A stretch of 64,000 nucleotides of DNA from Streptomyces orinoci (GTDB taxonomy: Bacteria > Actinomycetota > Actinomycetes > Streptomycetales > Streptomycetaceae), in assembly GCF_003121295.1 (NCBI RefSeq), contig NZ_PHNC01000008.1, forward strand, positions 186,001 to 250,000, in the 5' to 3' direction. A model generated the notes under the pieces. The model saw only the letters and a program-made list of their open reading frames with translations, was not told the DNA's origin and searched no databases. Below are positions 1-12,588 of this stretch, piece after piece. Numbering within the stretch: position 1 is the first letter of the stretch; each line of letters starts with the position of its first letter. The position numbers and the translations under genes are program-made.

Positions 1-3000
1 CGCCCGCTCCGGCCACCAGCTCCGCGAAGCGGGCCGCCACCGTGCCGCCCGGGTCGGCGAGCACCAGGGTGTGCCCCTCCGCATACCGGCCGGGGTCCGG
101 CTGCGGGGCCTCGGCCCGCTGCCAGACGGGGCGGGTGAACCAGTGCGGCACCGTCCGCTCATTGCCCAGCAGCAGATCCGCCTCCCGGATCACCGCCGCA
201 TACTCTCCGGCCGCGAACCGGGCCCGCAGCGCGGCCCGCTGGATCTTGCCGATCTCGGTCTTGGGGATCTCCGAGGCGGCCAGCGGCACCAGATAGCCGG
301 GCCGTACGCCCGTCTGCCCGGTCACCTTCCCGGCGATCTCCGCCAGCGCCGCCGCCCGGTCCACGCCCGGCCGCAGGGTGAGGAAGACCGCCAGCCGGTC
401 GGTGGTGTCGGCCGGGGTGCGCACCGCCACCGCGGCGGTGAACGACCGCTCCACGGCGGGGTGTTCCTCGGCCACCGCCTCGATGTCATGCGGGTGCAGA
501 TTGGCCCCGTTGACAATGATGGTGTCCTTGGCCCGCCCGGTCAGGGTGAGCCGGCCGCCGCGGAGGAAGCCCAGGTCGCCGCTGTCGTACCAGCCGTCGG
601 CGGTGAACGCCTCCGCGTTGTGCTCCGGCGCCCGGTGATAGCCGTCGGTCACGGCCGGGCCGCGCAGCTGGAAGTGGCCGATGACGCCCTCCGGCACCAC
701 CGCGCCGCTGTCGTCGGTGATCCGGATCGAGCAGCCGGGGTAGGGGTGGCCGAGGTCCACCAGGGTGTCCTCGTCCCGGGTGTTGTCCAGGGTCAGCACC
801 GCATGGGTCTGCCCGGAGCAGGTCTCGGCCGCGCCCCACACCGGCTGCACCGCGTCATGCGGGAGACCGTAGGGGGCCAGCGCGGTCAGGAAGCGGCGCA
901 CCACCCGGGGCACCACGGCCTCACCGGCGTTGAGGGACATCCGCAGCGTGGACAGATCCCAGGTGCGGGCCCGGTCCGCGGTCGCCAGGTGCTCGACCAC
1001 CAGACCGTAGGCGAAGTTGGGCGCCCAGGTGGTGGCCGCCCGGTAGCGGTCGATGGCGTCCAGCCAGCGCAGCGGGTCCTCCAGTACCCAGGAGGTCGGG
1101 GCGTGCACCTGGCGGGCCCCGGTGATCAGGTCCCGGATATGGACATGGACGACTCCGCCCACATGGTCCAGCGGCATCCAGTTGAACGACGGGTCGCCGG
1201 CGGTCAGTTGGTTGAGCGCGATGACGCCCGCGGTCCTGGCCAGGATGTTGCGGTGCCGCAGCTCGACCGCCTTGGGGCGGCCGGTGCTGCCCGAGGTGAG
1301 CATCAGCAGCACCAGCTCATCCGGGTCCGCCGGATGCCAGTCCCGGTCCTCCGGGCCCTGAAGCAGCGTCTCCAGCGCGGCCACCCGGGCCCCGTCCAGC
1401 AGTTCCGCCACACCCCGGTCGGTGCCGGCCGAGCCGAGCACCGGCGGGCGGCCCAGCATCTCCCAGGCGTCGGCCAGCTTGGCGGTCTGCGCGCCGCCCC
1501 GCTGGTATCCGCCGGCCGGTACGGCCAGCGGCACCGCGACCAGTCCGCCCAGCGCGCACGCCCAGAAGCCGGTGACAAAGTCCCGGGTGGAGGCGAGCTG
1601 GAGCAGCACCGCGTCACCCGGGCGCAGGCCCAGGGCGCGCAGCCCGTGCAGGGCCCGGGAGGCGTCCTCGGCCAGCCGGGCATAGCTCTGGCGGTCCTCC
1701 GAGCCATCGGCCCGCAGATGCACCAGGTCGCCCGGCCCCGCCGCGGCCCGGCGCAGCGCCGCCACCAGGTCGGGGACGTCCAGCGGGACCAGCTCGGGGC
1801 CGTGCACCAGGGAGGGCGGGCCGTCCGGCGTCCGCTCCCCGTCCGTCTCCGGCGCCCGGCCGGCACCGGAACCCGGCAGGGCGTCGGTGGGCAGCGCACC
1901 GGGCACATCGGACAGATGGGTGCGGCGCGGGGCGGGCGCGGGCGCCTCCTCGATCCGTACCACGGCCTCGCCGACCCGGGGGTCGGCGGCCAGCCGCTCC
2001 CGCCAGGCGGCGGCCGTCGCCTCGTCCAGGACCGGCAGTGCCGTCAACGCGTCCTGGTCCAGGGCGCCTTGGGCGGTACGGGGCAGGGTGGAGACCAGTA
2101 CGGCCTGGGCCCGCGGCGCGGCCGTCCGGGCGGCCTCGAGCACCCGCTCGGCCGTCAACGGCCCCTCGGGCACGGTGTAGACGACCGGTACGCCGTCCCG
2201 CTCCAGGGCGGCGCAGTCATGGACGCCCGGCAGGGCCCTTACCGCCGCCTCGGCCCGGGCCAGGGCATTGCGCCCGCCGGTGGCGCCACCGAGCGCGGAC
2301 AGCCGGGCGCCGGGTCGGGCGGCCGCGTCCTCGGCGACCCGGCACAGCAGGTCGATGAGGCCCTCGGCGGTGGCGGCGTCGAACAGGTCGGTGCTGTACT
2401 CCAGGGCCACCTCCAGCCCGTCCGGCGCGCCCTCGGCGGTATGCCGCTCGGAGAAGTTGACGATCAGGTCGAACTTGGCCACATCCAGATGGATGCGCTC
2501 GGGCAGCACCTCCTGCCCGGCCAGCCGGATCCGTTCGCCGGCCGCGTCCTGGAGGGCCATGGACACCTGGAACAGCGGGTGCCGGGCCAGATGGCGGGGC
2601 GGGTTGAGGTGTTCGACGATCCGGTCGAAGGGCAGGTCCTGGTGGGCCTGGGCGGCGATGTCCGCCTCCCGCACCCGGTCCAGCAGCTCGGCGAAGGCCG
2701 GGTCGCCGGAGGTGTCGGTGCGCAGCACCAGGGTGTTGACGAAGAAGCCCACCAGCGGGGCCAGCGCCTCCTCCTCCCGGCCCGCCCAGGGCGTGCCCAG
2801 CGGGAGGTCGGTACCGGCGCCCGCCCGGGTCAGGGCGGTGGCCCAGGCGGCCTGGAGCACCATGAACAGCGTCGCCCGGTGCCGCTGGGCCAGCTCGGTG
2901 AACGCGCCGTGCACCGCGGCGTCCAGCCGCCGGTGCAGCAACTTGCCCTGATGGCTGGGCTGCTGGGGGCGCGGCCGGTCGTAGGGGAGCGGCAGCTCGT

Positions 3001-6000
3001 CCGGGATGCCGTCCAGGGTCCGCTGCCAGTAGGCGAGTTGGCGGGCGGCGGTGGAGCCGGGGTCGTTCTCGTCGCCGAGCAGCTCGCGCTGCCAGAGGGT
3101 GTAATCGGGGTACTGGACGGGCAGCGGCGCCCAGTCGGGCGCCCGCCCGGTGGCACGGGCTTCGTAGGCGGTGGCCAGATCGCGGCCCAGCGGGCCCAGC
3201 GACCAGCCGTCCGCGGCGATGTGATGGACCACCAGCACCAGCACCGAGCCACCGCCGGAGACCTTCAACAGATGGGCGCGCAGCGGGAGTTCGGTGCCCA
3301 GGTCGAAGCCCAGCCGGGCCGCCGAGCGGATCTGGTCGTCCAGCCAGCGTGCCGGTATCTCCGACACCAGCAGGTCCGGGCGGGCCTGTTCGCCCGTCAC
3401 CACCTCCTGGCGCGGCCGGCCGTCCCGGTCCGGGAAGAGGGTGCGCAGCGCCTCATGGCGTCCGGCCACATCGGCCAGCGCCTCCCGCAGCGCCTCGCTG
3501 TCCACCGGGCCGTCGAAGCGCAGCACCAGGGGGATGTTGTAGGTGGCGCCGGGCCCCTCGAGGCGGTTGAGGAACCACAGCCGGGACTGGGCCAGCGACA
3601 GCGGTACCGTCTCCGGCCGGACGGCGGGCACCAGCGGCGGGCGCTGCGGCCCGTCCTGGGTGCCCGGCGCCGGGGCCAGGGCGGCCAGCCCGGCCACCGT
3701 CGGGGCGGCGAACAGGTCGGCGACGGTCAGCTCCAGGCCCAGGACGGTACGCAGCCGGCCCACCAGCCGGGTGGCCAGCAGTGAGTGGCCGCCCAGGGCG
3801 AAGAAGTCATCGGTGCGGCTGATCCGTTCGGCGCCCAGCACCTCCCGCCAGACCGCCGCGATCTCCTCCTCGGTTCCCGGCAGCGGCTCATCGCCGTCCC
3901 CGCCGGCCGCCGTCCGCCCGGCCAGCAGCTCCCGGTCGATCCGGCCGTCGGCGGTCAGCGGCAGCGCGTCCACCGTCCGCACCGTGCAGGGCACCGGAGT
4001 GCCGAAGCGGTCGGTGGGAGTGTGCGCCGGGTCCGTACCGGCGGTGGTGAAACCGGCCAGCTCCCGCAAGGGCACTGCCGGGGCGGCCAGATGGCTGCGC
4101 ACCCAGGGCGCCGTGGGGTCCAGGCCCACCAGGATGTGCGGCAGCCCGTGCCGCAGTGCCACCGCCAGCGAACGCACCCCCTGGCGGCGGCCCAGCAGCC
4201 GGAAACCACGGGCCCGGGTCAGCGCCTTCAGGGCGTAGCCCCGGGAGATGCCGGTCTCCTCCCACATGCTCCAGGCCACGCTGTGCGCCCGCAGGCCCAG
4301 GGCCCGCTGGTGCTCGGCGAGCGCGTCCAGATAGGCGTTGGCGGCCGAGTAGGCACCGGCCATGGCGCCGCCGAAGTAGCCATTGACGGAGGAGAAGGAG
4401 ACAAACAGGGTGCCGGGACGGTCGCGCAGCGCCTCGGTGAGCACCGCCGCGCCCACCACCTTGGCGCCCAGCACCTCGGCCCACTGCTCCTCGGTGGTGC
4501 CGGTGAGCGGCTGTTCGGCGAAGTGCCCGGCCAGGTGCAGCACACCGGCCGGTTCACCGAACCCGGCGCGGCAGTCGTCCAGCATCGAGGCCACGGCCTG
4601 GGGGTCGGTGATGTCCGCGACCCGGTAGCTCACCTCGCCCAGACCCTGCAACTCCCGCAGTACGGCGGCCCGTTCGGGGTGGTCGGTCAGCGGGGTACGG
4701 CCGATCAGGGTCAGCCGGGTGCCATGGTCGCCCAGCAGATGCCGGGCCAGCTCGGTGCCGATGCCGCCCAGGCCGCCGGTCAGCAGATAGTGGGCGCCCT
4801 CCTCGAACACCGGCCGGGCCATGGCCTGTTCGTCCGGCGCGGGCAGCGCCACCAGCCGGGCGGTCCAGCGTCCGTCGGCCCGCAGCGCCACCTCGGCGTC
4901 GGCGGCCACGGTGGCGGTCTCGGCGTGGATCCGCCGGGCGGCCGAGGCCGTGTCCGCCTCCTCGGGGCCCAGGTCGGTCCAGCGGCCCTGGAGCCAGGGC
5001 AGTTCCTGCGCCGCGCTCTTGAGCAGGGCGACGGCCGCCGCGCGCTCGGGCCGCACCGGCTCGCCGGGGCGCACCGCGCGGCTGTGCCGGGCGGCCACCT
5101 CCACGGTGATCCGGCGCTCCTCGCCGCCCTGCGGGGCGAGCGAGGCCAGCAGGGCGGCCAGCCGGGCGGTGGCCTCGGTGGCTTCCTCCGGGCGCGGCCG
5201 CCCCTCGTCCCCGGGGACGTCCAGCAGGCCCAGGTCGATGACCCGGTCGGCGTCCAGGCCGGTCACCCCGGGGGCCACGGTGACCCGGCAGCCGTCGGCG
5301 GTGAGCAGTGCCTGGAGCTCCTTGGCCACCGCGCCCCCGGCGTCCGGCAGGATCACGGTGTGCCCGGGGTGCGGCACCGGCGGGTGCACGGCGTCCTCGC
5401 GCCGCCAGACGGGGCGGTGGAACCAGTCGGGAATGGTGCGCTCATTGCCCAGCAGCAAGTCGGCCCGGCGGACGGCGTCGTTGAACCGGCCCTCCTCCAA
5501 CTGCTTGCGCAGCAGCGTCCGTTGCACCTTGCCGATCTCGGTCTTGGGAATGTCGGCGGGGGTGACCGGCACCAGATAGGCGGGGGCGGTGCCGAACTCC
5601 CGGGTCACCCGGGCGGTGATCTCGGTCAGCAGCGCCCGCTCCTCGGCGCCCTCGGCCGGGCAGAAGATCAGCGCGATCCCGTCGGTGCCGGCCGAGGCCG
5701 AGGTGCGCACCGCCACGGCCGCGGTGCAGGACCGCACCACGCCCTCGACCTCCTCCACCACGGCCTCTATCTCATGGCTGGGGTGGTTGACGCCATTGAC
5801 GATGATGACGTCCTTGGCGCGGCCGGTCAGATACAGCTCCCCGTCGCGCAGGAAGGCCAGGTCGCCGGTGCGGAACCAGCCGTCCTCGGTGAAGGACTCG
5901 GCGTTCTTCTCCGGGTTGTCGTGATAGCCCGGTGTCACCGAGGGGCCGCGGACCTGGAAGTGGCCCACCCGGCCCTCGGGGAGCACCCGGTCCCTGCCGT

Positions 6001-9000
6001 CGGTCACCCGCATCGCGAAGCCCGGATAGGGCTTGCCGCAGCTGACATAGGCGTCGTCACCCGAGGCCCCGGAGACCGACCAGTCGGCGTCGGTGGTGCC
6101 GGAGGAGGTCTCGGACATGCCCCACACCGGGTGCATCATCGAGGGCACCACGCCGAAGGGCTCCAGCTGGAGCAGCCACTGGCGCACCACCCTCGGCACC
6201 ACGGCCTCACCGGCGTTCATCACCAGCTTCAGCGAGGACAGGTCCCAGCGGCGGCCGGGCTCGGCCGCCACCCGCTGACTGACCAGCCCGAAGGCGAAGT
6301 TGGGCGCCCAGGTGACGGTGGCCCGGTGCCGGTCCAGGACGTCCAGCCAGCGCAGCGGCTCCTCGGTGACCCAGCCGGGACGGGCGTGGATCTGCCGGCA
6401 GCCCAGGAACACATCGCGCAGATGGAACATCACCACGCCGCCGACATGGTCCAGCGGCATCCAGTTGAAGCTGACCTCGTCGGCGGTGAGCCCGTTGTGC
6501 TGGGCGGTGGCGGCCGAGCGGCTGAGCACCATGCGGTGGGTGACGGTGACGGCCTTGGGGGCGCCGGTGCTGCCGGAGGTGAGCATCATCAGCGCCGGTT
6601 CCGACGGGTCCGGCTGGTGCCAGTCGGTGGCCGGCTCCGCCGTGCGCAGCCGGTCCACGTCCAGGACGTCCAGGCCGTCCCAGCCTTCCGTCCCGCCCAG
6701 GGCGCGCAGCCCGGCGGCCGGGCCCGCCCCGGCGGCGATCCGGGGGCGGCCCAGGGAGCGCCAGGTGCCGGCCACCTTGTCCAGCAGCGGCGAGGTGTCC
6801 CGGTAGGAGGCGGGCACGCTCATCGGCACCACGGTCACCCCACCGGCCACACACGCCCAGAGCATGGGCAGGAAGTCCCGGTTGTCATCGCACTGGAAGA
6901 TCATTTTCTCGCCGGGGCGGACACCGTGGGCCCGCAGCCCGCCGAGGATCCGGGACGCCTCCGCCACCAGCTCCGCATACGTCTGCCGGGTCTCGGTACC
7001 GTCCTGGAGCAGGTGGACGATGCCGCCCTCGCCCCGGGCGGCGGCATGCAGCGCCTGCCCGAGGTGGCGGTACGGCGGTGGGATGAGCTCGGGGCCGCGG
7101 CTGAGCGCCGGGACCAGACCGTCCAGGTCCGGCGCCCCGGTGTCCTCCACGCCGTCCGGGGCCTCGCCCCCGGCCCCGGCGGCGCCGTCCGGCAGCCCGC
7201 CCAGATGCAGCGGGGCCACCGCCGGGGGCACCGTGTCGCGGACGACCACCGCGGCGGAGCCCAGCGCCCGCTCCCAGCCGGCGGCCGACTCCTCGTCCAG
7301 CACCGGGATCCGGGTCAGCGCGGCGGTGTCCAGCGCGCCGTCCTCGGTACGCGGCAGCGCCGACACCAGGACCGGACGCAGCGGGGCGGCAGCGGGCGGC
7401 AGCGCCGGGCGGGCAGCGGCGGCCAGCCGGGCCGGGTCCACCGGGGCGCCGGGCACCACATGGGCCACCGCCTCCAGGGCGCCGGCCGTGGAACGGCGCA
7501 CCGTCACCAGGCACTCGCGCACCCCGTCGGCCGCCAGCAGCAGCCGCTCGCACTCGGCGGCCCGGCCCTCCCACTCGGCCTCCTCGGCCGTGGTGAGCAG
7601 CGGCAGCCGCGACAGCGGCCGTCCCGGCTCCTCGGCGGCCCCGGCCAGCAGCCGCAGCAGCCGTGCCACCAGCCGCTCCACGGTGCTGCGGTCGAACAGC
7701 TCGGTGCTGAACTCCGCGGTACCGGCCAGCCCGTCGGGTGCCCCGCCCGCCGTCCACTGCTCGCTGAGCGAGATCATCAGGTCGAAGCGGGCGGTGCCGA
7801 TGCCGCCCGGGTCCAGCACCACCCGGGTCCCGGCCAGCTCCAGTTCGGCCTCGTCGGCGTTCTGCAGCGCCAGCATCACCTGGAACAGCGGGTGCCGCCC
7901 CACCGCCCGTGCCGGGTTCAGGTGTTCCACGACCCGGTCGAAGGGCACCTGGCTGTGGGCGTGGGCTGCCAGATAGGTCTCCCGGACCCGGCCCAGCAGT
8001 TCGGTGAACTCCGGGTCGCCCGAGGTGTCGGCCCGCAGCACCAGGGTGTTGACGAAGTAGCCCACCAGATCGGTGAGCGCCTGGTCGTCCCGGCCCGCGG
8101 TGGGGGTGCCCAGCGGGATGTCCGTGCCCGCCCCGCAGCGGGTGAGGGTGGCGGCCCAGGCCGCCTGGAGCACCATGGACAGGGTGGCGCCATGCGCCCG
8201 CGCCAGCTCCGACAGCCGCCCGTGCAGCGCCGCGTCGATATGGAAGCCGATGGTGTCACCGGCGTGGCCCGGCTGCTGGGGGCGCGGCCGGTCGTAGGGG
8301 AGCGGCAGCTCGTCCGGGATGCCGTCGAGGGCCCGCTGCCAGTAGGCGAGTTGGCGGGCGGCGGTGGAGCCGGGGTCGTTCTCGTCGCCGAGCAGCTCGC
8401 GCTGCCAGAGGGTGTAGTCGGGGTACTGGACGGGCAGCGGCGTCCAGTCGGGTGCCCGCCCGGCGGCACGGGCATCGTAGGCGGTGGCCAGATCGCGGCC
8501 CAGCGGGCCCAGCGACCAGCCGTCCGCGGCAATGTGATGCACCGCCAGGACCAGGACGGAGCCGCCGTCGGGGAGGCGCAACAGGCGGGCCCGCAGCGGC
8601 AGTTCGGCGCCCAGGTCGAAGGCGTGCCGGACGGTCTCCCGGCGCAGCGCGGCCAGTTGGCTCTCGTCGGCGGCCTCGGTCACCTCCAGCACGGGGCGGG
8701 TCGCCGGGTCGTCCACCGCCAGCACCCGCTGGCAGGGCTCGCCGTCCCGGTGCGGAAAGAGGGTGCGCAGCGCCTCGTGCCGGGCCACCACATCGGCGAG
8801 CGCGTCCGCGAGTGCGGCGGCGTCCACCGGGCCGTCGAAGCGCAGCGCCAGCGGGATGTTGTAGGTGGCGCCGGGCCCCTCCATCCGGTTGAGGAACCAC
8901 AGACCCGCCTGCGAGGGGCTGAGCGGCACCGTCTCCGGGCGGTCCGCGGGGACCAGCGGCGGCCGGGCCGGGGCGGTGTGCCCGTCGGCGGGCAGCCGGG

Positions 9001-12000
9001 CGGCGATCCCGGCGGGGGTGGGCGTGTCGAAGACCACCGCCATGGGGATCTCGGCGCCGGTCGCCGCCCGCAGGGCGGTCAGCAGCCGGGCGGCCAGCAG
9101 GGAATGCCCGCCCAGGTCGAAGAAGTTGTCACCGGCGCCCACGCTGCCCCCGGGCAGCCGCAGCACCTCCTCGTACAGCCGGCACACCAGCGCCTCCGCC
9201 TCGGTGGCCGGGGCCCGGCCGCCGGTGGCCGAGGCGAAGTCCGGGGCGGGCAGCGCCCTGGCGTCCAGCTTGCCGTTGGCGGTCAGCGGCAGGGCGTCCA
9301 GCAGCACACAGGTGCTGGGCACCATGTGCTCGGGCAGGGTGCCCGCCAAGTGGGCGCGCAGCGCGCCCGGTTGGGGCGCACACCCGGCCTCCGGCACGGC
9401 ATACGCCACCAGGATCCGGCCGCCGTCCGCCTCCCGGGCCACCACGGCGGCCTGTGCCACCTCGGGGTGGGCGGCCAGCGCCGCCTCGATCTCGCCGGGC
9501 TCGATACGGAAGCCGCGGATCTTCACCTGCTGGTCGGCGCGGCCCGCGTACTCCAGGGTGCCGTCGGCGGCGCGCCGCGCCAGGTCGCCGGTGCGGTACA
9601 TCCGCCCGCCCGGCTCCCCGAAGGGGTCGGCGACAAACCGCTCCGCGGTCAGCGCGGCCCGGTTCAGATAGCCCCGGGCCAGGCCGGGTCCGGCCACATA
9701 CATCTCGCCCACCCGGCCGGGCGGCACCGGCTGGAGGCAGTGGTCCAGGACATACACCCGCAGATCGGGCAGCGGGGTGCCGATGACGCTGCGCGCCCCG
9801 GGGTCCGCTATGGACTCGCGGGTGACCCGGTGGTGGGTGACATGCACGGTGGTCTCGGTGATGCCGTACATATTGACCAGCGCGGGCGCCCGGTCCCCGT
9901 ACCGCTCCAGCCAGGGCCGCAGCTGCGCGGGCTCCAGGGCCTCGCCGCCGAACACCACATAGCGCAGGGCGAGTTGGCCCGCCGGGCCCGCCTGGTCGGC
10001 CTGGACCAGCTGGAGGAAGGCGGAGGGCGTCTGGTTGAGGACGGTGACCCGCTCCTCGCGCAGCAGCTTCAGGAAGTCCCCGGGCGAGCGGCTGACCGTA
10101 TGCGGGACGACCACCAGCCGGCCGCCGTACAGCAGCGGGCCCCACACCTCCCAGACGGAGAAGTCGAAGGCATAGGAGTGGAAGAGCGTCCACACATCCC
10201 CGGGGCCGAAGCCGAAGTGCCCGGCGGAGGTGGTGAACAGGCGCAGCACATTGGAGTGCGGGACCACCACACCCTTGGGGCGGCCGGTGGAGCCGGAGGT
10301 GTGGATGATGTACGCGGCATCGGCCGGGGTGAGCGGGGCGGTGCGCTCCGCGTCGGTGAGGTCGGCGGCGTCCTGGGCGGCGAGCAGCTCCTCGGTGGCC
10401 GCCTCGCCCAGCACCAGCGCCTCGGCGCCGGTCTCCGGCAGGGCGGCCGCGGTGGCCGCGTCGGTCACCAGCAGGGCGGGCGCGGCGTCCTCGGCCACGG
10501 CGCGGATCCGGGCCGCCGGATAGGCGGGGTCCAGCGGCAGATAGGCGGCGCCGGACTTCAGCACGGCCAGCAGGCCGGTCACCAGTTCCATGGAGCGCGG
10601 CAGGGCCAGCGCCACCACCCGGCCCGGACCGGCGCCGCGCGCCGCGAGCAGCCGGGCCAGCCGGTTGGCGCGGGCGTTGAGCTCGGCATAGCTCAGATGC
10701 CGTCCGGCCTCGGTGACCGCCGGCGCCTGGGGGGTGCGGGCGGCCTGGGCCTCGAAGCGGGCGGGCAGGGTGTCCCCGCCGTCGGACGGGGCCGGTTCGG
10801 CGGCGGGGTGCACCGGGTGCTCGCCGGGCAGCAGCAGCGACAGCCCGGCCACCGGCAGCCCGGGGCCCGCCTCGGCGAACTGCTCCAGTATCAGCAGCAA
10901 CCGCCGTTCATGGTCGGCGAGTTGCTCCTCGGTGTAGAGCGCCGGGTTGGCGGCCAGGGCGATGTCCAGCCCGCTGCCGCCGGGGCCCGGACGCACGGTG
11001 ACCGACAGATCCTCCACCGGGCCGCCGGACAGATGGTGGTAGGTGGTGCGGTGCCCGGCGTACTCCGGGTCATTGACGAACGGCACCAGGTTGACCACCG
11101 GCCCGTGCAGCCGCCGGTCGCCGCCCAGCAGCTTCAGGTCCCGGCGCAGGTCCTCGCCCCGGTAGCGCTGGTGCTCACGGACCTCGCGCACCTCGGCGGC
11201 CACCTGGCCGACCAGGCCGGCGAGGGTGGTGTCCGGGCGGACGGCCAGCCGCAGCGGCAGGACATTGGAGACCATGCCGGGGGTGCGCAGGGCGACCGAG
11301 CCCAGCCGGTTCATACAGGGCAGGCCCAGGGTCACCTCCTCGGCGCCGGTGACCCGGTACAGATAGGCGGCGACGGCCGCCACCAGCAGATCGGGGCGGC
11401 TGCCGCCCATCCGGGCGGCGGCCTCCGCCAGCCGGTCGGCGGTGGCGGCGGACAGCGCGGTGGAGCGGCGCAGCGTCCCGGCGGACGGGGCGGCGGTGCC
11501 CTCGGTCAGCGAGACGGCGGCCGGGGCCCCGGCGCAGCGCCCGGTCCAGAACTCCCGGTCGCGCTCGCGGCGTTCGGAGGCGCGGTAGCGGGCCTCCTCC
11601 GCCAGCAGCCGGTCCAGCGGGGCGAACGGGCTCTCGCCGGGCTCCGCACCGGTGGCCAGGGCGCTGTAGACGGCGGCCAGCCGCTGGGCGACCAGGGTGT
11701 AGCCATAGCCGTCCAGAAGGATGTGGTGCGCCCGCTGGTACCAGACCCAGTGATCCGGGGCCAGCCGGAACAGGGCCTGGGTGAACAGCGGGCCCTCGGT
11801 GAGGTCCACCGCCTCGGCCATATCGGCGTCCATCCACCGCCGCGCCATGGCCGGCGGGTCCGGCTCGTCGGCGAAGTCCCGCGAGTGCAGCGGCCATTGG
11901 CCGTCGGCGCGGAGGGTGGCGCGGGGGCCGTCGCCGGAGTCGGCCGGGCGCAGGGCGAAGGTCTGCGCCTCGGCGACCGTGCGGCGCAGCGCGGTCTCGA

Positions 12001-12142
12001 AGATTCCGGGGTCCACCGGGCCGTGGATCTCCACATACTCACCGGTGTTGTAGGCGGCGTTCGCGGGGTCGAGCCGCTGGGCGAACCAGACGCCCTCTTG
12101 CGCGCCCGACAGCGGGCGGCCGGCGGCCTCGTGAACAGACAT
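1..12142 (-). CDS. Multimodular depsipeptide NRPS (Thr module plus two keto-acid/KR modules), 3' end beyond window
   Basis: At least 4047 residues, open at the window edge. Domain order: EntF-like C (about 5-430, HHILLDG); A (440-940); T (Ser in LGGHSLL near 1014); C (1060-1500, HHIAADG); degenerate A-subdomain linker (1500-1670); acyl-ligase-like A (1680-2240, [30 protein letters not shown]); ketoreductase (2330-2680, GGLGGIG, SFSS and AYSAAN); T (2760-2820); C; the same linker; second acyl-ligase-like A; start of another KR region. Pocket residues read in the first A domain are D-F-W-N-V-G-M-V-H, the classical Thr code. The A-KR-T modules match those that activate alpha-keto acids and reduce them to hydroxy acids, as in AntC of antimycin synthesis. 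Start ATG 12142 is preceded by GAGGG at 8 nt; the in-frame ATG at 12157 has no such site. The antimycin-type assignment is inference, supported by the adjacent sigma factor. Confidence 0.85.
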   Translation of the reverse strand, partial: MSVHEAAGRPLSGAQEGVWFAQRLDPANAAYNTGEYVEIHGPVDPGIFETALRRTVAEAQTFALRPADSGDGPRATLRADGQWPLHSRDFADEPDPPAMARRWMDADMAEAVDLTEGPLFTQALFRLAPDHWVWYQRAHHILLDGYGYTLVAQRLAAVYSALATGAEPGESPFAPLDRLLAEEARYRASERRERDREFWTGRCAGAPAAVSLTEGTAAPSAGTLRRSTALSAATADRLAEAAARMGGSRPDLLVAAVAAYLYRVTGAEEVTLGLPCMNRLGSVALRTPGMVSNVLPLRLAVRPDTTLAGLVGQVAAEVREVREHQRYRGEDLRRDLKLLGGDRRLHGPVVNLVPFVNDPEYAGHRTTYHHLSGGPVEDLSVTVRPGPGGSGLDIALAANPALYTEEQLADHERRLLLILEQFAEAGPGLPVAGLSLLLPGEHPVHPAAEPAPSDGGDTLPARFEAQAARTPQAPAVTEAGRHLSYAELNARANRLARLLAARGAGPGRVVALALPRSMELVTGLLAVLKSGAAYLPLDPAYPAARIRAVAEDAAPALLVTDAATAAALPETGAEALVLGEAATEELLAAQDAADLTDAERTAPLTPADAAYIIHTSGSTGRPKGVVVPHSNVLRLFTTSAGHFGFGPGDVWTLFHSYAFDFSVWEVWGPLLYGGRLVVVPHTVSRSPGDFLKLLREERVTVLNQTPSAFLQLVQADQAGPAGQLALRYVVFGGEALEPAQLRPWLERYGDRAPALVNMYGITETTVHVTHHRVTRESIADPGARSVIGTPLPDLRVYVLDHCLQPVPPGRVGEMYVAGPGLARGYLNRAALTAERFVADPFGEPGGRMYRTGDLARRAADGTLEYAGRADQQVKIRGFRIEPGEIEAALAAHPEVAQAAVVAREADGGRILVAYAVPEAGCAPQPGALRAHLAGTLPEHMVPSTCVLLDALPLTANGKLDARALPAPDFASATGGRAPATEAEALVCRLYEEVLRLPGGSVGAGDNFFDLGGHSLLAARLLTALRAATGAEIPMAVVFDTPTPAGIAARLPADGHTAPARPPLVPADRPETVPLSPSQAGLWFLNRMEGPGATYNIPLALRFDGPVDAAALADALADVVARHEALRTLFPHRDGEPCQRVLAVDDPATRPVLEVTEAADESQLAALRRETVRHAFDLGAELPLRARLLRLPDGGSVLVLAVHHIAADGWSLGPLGRDLATAYDARAAGRAPDWTPLPVQYPDYTLWQRELLGDENDPGSTAARQLAYWQRALDGIPDELPLPYDRPRPQQPGHAGDTIGFHIDAALHGRLSELARAHGATLSMVLQAAWAATLTRCGAGTDIPLGTPTAGRDDQALTDLVGYFVNTLVLRADTSGDPEFTELLGRVRETYLAAHAHSQVPFDRVVEHLNPARAVGRHPLFQVMLALQNADEAELELAGTRVVLDPGGIGTARFDLMISLSEQWTAGGAPDGLAGTAEFSTELFDRSTVERLVARLLRLLAGAAEEPGRPLSRLPLLTTAEEAEWEGRAAECERLLLAADGVRECLVTVRRSTAGALEAVAHVVPGAPVDPARLAAAARPALPPAAAPLRPVLVSALPRTEDGALDTAALTRIPVLDEESAAGWERALGSAAVVVRDTVPPAVAPLHLGGLPDGAAGAGGEAPDGVEDTGAPDLDGLVPALSRGPELIPPPYRHLGQALHAAARGEGGIVHLLQDGTETRQTYAELVAEASRILGGLRAHGVRPGEKMIFQCDDNRDFLPMLWACVAGGVTVVPMSVPASYRDTSPLLDKVAGTWRSLGRPRIAAGAGPAAGLRALGGTEGWDGLDVLDVDRLRTAEPATDWHQPDPSEPALMMLTSGSTGAPKAVTVTHRMVLSRSAATAQHNGLTADEVSFNWMPLDHVGGVVMFHLRDVFLGCRQIHARPGWVTEEPLRWLDVLDRHRATVTWAPNFAFGLVSQRVAAEPGRRWDLSSLKLVMNAGEAVVPRVVRQWLLQLEPFGVVPSMMHPVWGMSETSSGTTDADWSVSGASGDDAYVSCGKPYPGFAMRVTDGRDRVLPEGRVGHFQVRGPSVTPGYHDNPEKNAESFTEDGWFRTGDLAFLRDGELYLTGRAKDVIIVNGVNHPSHEIEAVVEEVEGVVRSCTAAVAVRTSASAGTDGIALIFCPAEGAEERALLTEITARVTREFGTAPAYLVPVTPADIPKTEIGKVQRTLLRKQLEEGRFNDAVRRADLLLGNERTIPDWFHRPVWRREDAVHPPVPHPGHTVILPDAGGAVAKELQALLTADGCRVTVAPGVTGLDADRVIDLGLLDVPGDEGRPRPEEATEATARLAALLASLAPQGGEERRITVEVAARHSRAVRPGEPVRPERAAAVALLKSAAQELPWLQGRWTDLGPEEADTASAARRIHAETATVAADAEVALRADGRWTARLVALPAPDEQAMARPVFEEGAHYLLTGGLGGIGTELARHLLGDHGTRLTLIGRTPLTDHPERAAVLRELQGLGEVSYRVADITDPQAVASMLDDCRAGFGEPAGVLHLAGHFAEQPLTGTTEEQWAEVLGAKVVGAAVLTEALRDRPGTLFVSFSSVNGYFGGAMAGAYSAANAYLDALAEHQRALGLRAHSVAWSMWEETGISRGYALKALTRARGFRLLGRRQGVRSLAVALRHGLPHILVGLDPTAPWVRSHLAAPAVPLRELAGFTTAGTDPAHTPTDRFGTPVPCTVRTVDALPLTADGRIDRELLAGRTAAGGDGDEPLPGTEEEIAAVWREVLGAERISRTDDFFALGGHSLLATRLVGRLRTVLGLELTVADLFAAPTVAGLAALAPAPGTQDGPQRPPLVPAVRPETVPLSLAQSRLWFLNRLEGPGATYNIPLVLRFDGPVDSEALREALADVAGRHEALRTLFPDRDGRPRQEVVTGEQARPDLLVSEIPARWLDDQIRSAARLGFDLGTELPLRAHLLKVSGGGSVLVLVVHHIAADGWSLGPLGRDLATAYEARATGRAPDWAPLPVQYPDYTLWQRELLGDENDPGSTAARQLAYWQRTLDGIPDELPLPYDRPRPQQPSHQGKLLHRRLDAAVHGAFTELAQRHRATLFMVLQAAWATALTRAGAGTDLPLGTPWAGREEEALAPLVGFFVNTLVLRTDTSGDPAFAELLDRVREADIAAQAHQDLPFDRIVEHLNPPRHLARHPLFQVSMALQDAAGERIRLAGQEVLPERIHLDVAKFDLIVNFSERHTAEGAPDGLEVALEYSTDLFDAATAEGLIDLLCRVAEDAAARPGARLSALGGATGGRNALARAEAAVRALPGVHDCAALERDGVPVVYTVPEGPLTAERVLEAARTAAPRAQAVLVSTLPRTAQGALDQDALTALPVLDEATAAAWRERLAADPRVGEAVVRIEEAPAPAPRRTHLSDVPGALPTDALPGSGAGRAPETDGERTPDGPPSLVHGPELVPLDVPDLVAALRRAAAGPGDLVHLRADGSEDRQSYARLAEDASRALHGLRALGLRPGDAVLLQLASTRDFVTGFWACALGGLVAVPLAVPAGGYQRGGAQTAKLADAWEMLGRPPVLGSAGTDRGVAELLDGARVAALETLLQGPEDRDWHPADPDELVLLMLTSGSTGRPKAVELRHRNILARTAGVIALNQLTAGDPSFNWMPLDHVGGVVHVHIRDLITGARQVHAPTSWVLEDPLRWLDAIDRYRAATTWAPNFAYGLVVEHLATADRARTWDLSTLRMSLNAGEAVVPRVVRRFLTALAPYGLPHDAVQPVWGAAETCSGQTHAVLTLDNTRDEDTLVDLGHPYPGCSIRITDDSGAVVPEGVIGHFQLRGPAVTDGYHRAPEHNAEAFTADGWYDSGDLGFLRGGRLTLTGRAKDTIIVNGANLHPHDIEAVAEEHPAVERSFTAAVAVRTPADTTDRLAVFLTLRPGVDRAAALAEIAGKVTGQTGVRPGYLVPLAASEIPKTEIGKIQRAALRARFAAGEYAAVIREADLLLGNERTVPHWFTRPVWQRAEAPQPDPGRYAEGHTLVLADPGGTVAARFAELVAGAG
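2958..3226 (-). repeat. Near-identical tract inside third C domain (copy 1)
   Basis: About 269 nt covering the HHIAADG to [10 protein letters not shown] stretch of the third C domain. It differs from 8271-8539 at only around ten positions, whereas the sequences on both sides diverge much more. This suggests recent gene conversion or duplication between modules. Confidence 0.8.
8271..8539 (-). repeat. Near-identical tract inside second C domain (copy 2)
   Basis: Partner of 2958-3226 at a fixed offset of 5313 nt, the apparent length of one C-A-KR-T module. The two C domains share the block [19 protein letters not shown] word for word. Confidence 0.8.
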
Positions 12143-12588
12143 GGCACCAACCCTCATGAGAAAGTACGGATTTTGCTGCCGGGCGTGGAAACACGAAAAG
12201 GCACGATCAGGTATGGACGAAGGGGCGGCGATTTCAAGTGCGCCCCGGATTTCCATACGTTGCCTTGTCGGAGAATCAACTCCTTTGTATTTTCACGTTG
12301 AACAAGTGGTCCCTGCCGATGGCGGCACAGGTCGCCGCGGGACCGCCGCGGTCCACAGAATAGGACGATTCGCGGCCTCCGCACGGGGCCGGACAAGGCA
12401 CGCCGGAAGCACGCAGGACCCTCCTTGAAAGGCGGCCCGGTTCCGGCTTCACTGAAACCGGGATGCCGCACAAGCAGGGGTTTTGGCCGGTCGGGCCGTC
12501 TTCGCCCGCGCCCTCGGGCCCGCGGCCCCGTCCCCGTGATCCGCCGTCAGACAGCCGTGTTTCCAGGCCGAGTTCGGGAGCGCCTGAA
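12143..12588. other. Divergent intergenic region between NRPS and sigma factor
   Basis: 446 nt without a convincing gene. It must hold promoters for both the NRPS and the sigma-factor gene. It is less GC-rich than its surroundings near 12160-12300. An imperfect dyad CCCGGTT-N13-AACCGGG lies at 12436-12462, about 125 nt upstream of the sigma gene. A 105-codon minus-strand frame here lacks a ribosome site and was not accepted as a gene. Confidence 0.6.
12208..12237 (-). promoter_or_regulatory. Possible promoter of the NRPS gene
   Basis: On the minus strand TTGAAA is followed after 18 nt by TACCTG, about 65 nt upstream of the NRPS start. The -35 fits the housekeeping consensus; the -10 is poor. 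This is a weak call by eye. Confidence 0.25.

Noticed and set aside
71..12301. Very long plus-strand open frames across the NRPS region
   Set aside because: They are antisense shadows of the GC-rich NRPS: composition is Gly/Arg/Gln/Pro-rich with no domain motifs, whereas the minus strand has a full set of NRPS motifs.
12154..12471. 105-codon minus-strand ORF upstream of the NRPS
   Set aside because: No ribosome site, no recognisable motif, and it overlaps the likely NRPS promoter.
12463..12588. Longer start for the sigma factor
   Set aside because: Adds a Pro/Ser/Arg-rich stretch without ribosome site; GTG 12589 has one and gives normal ECF length.
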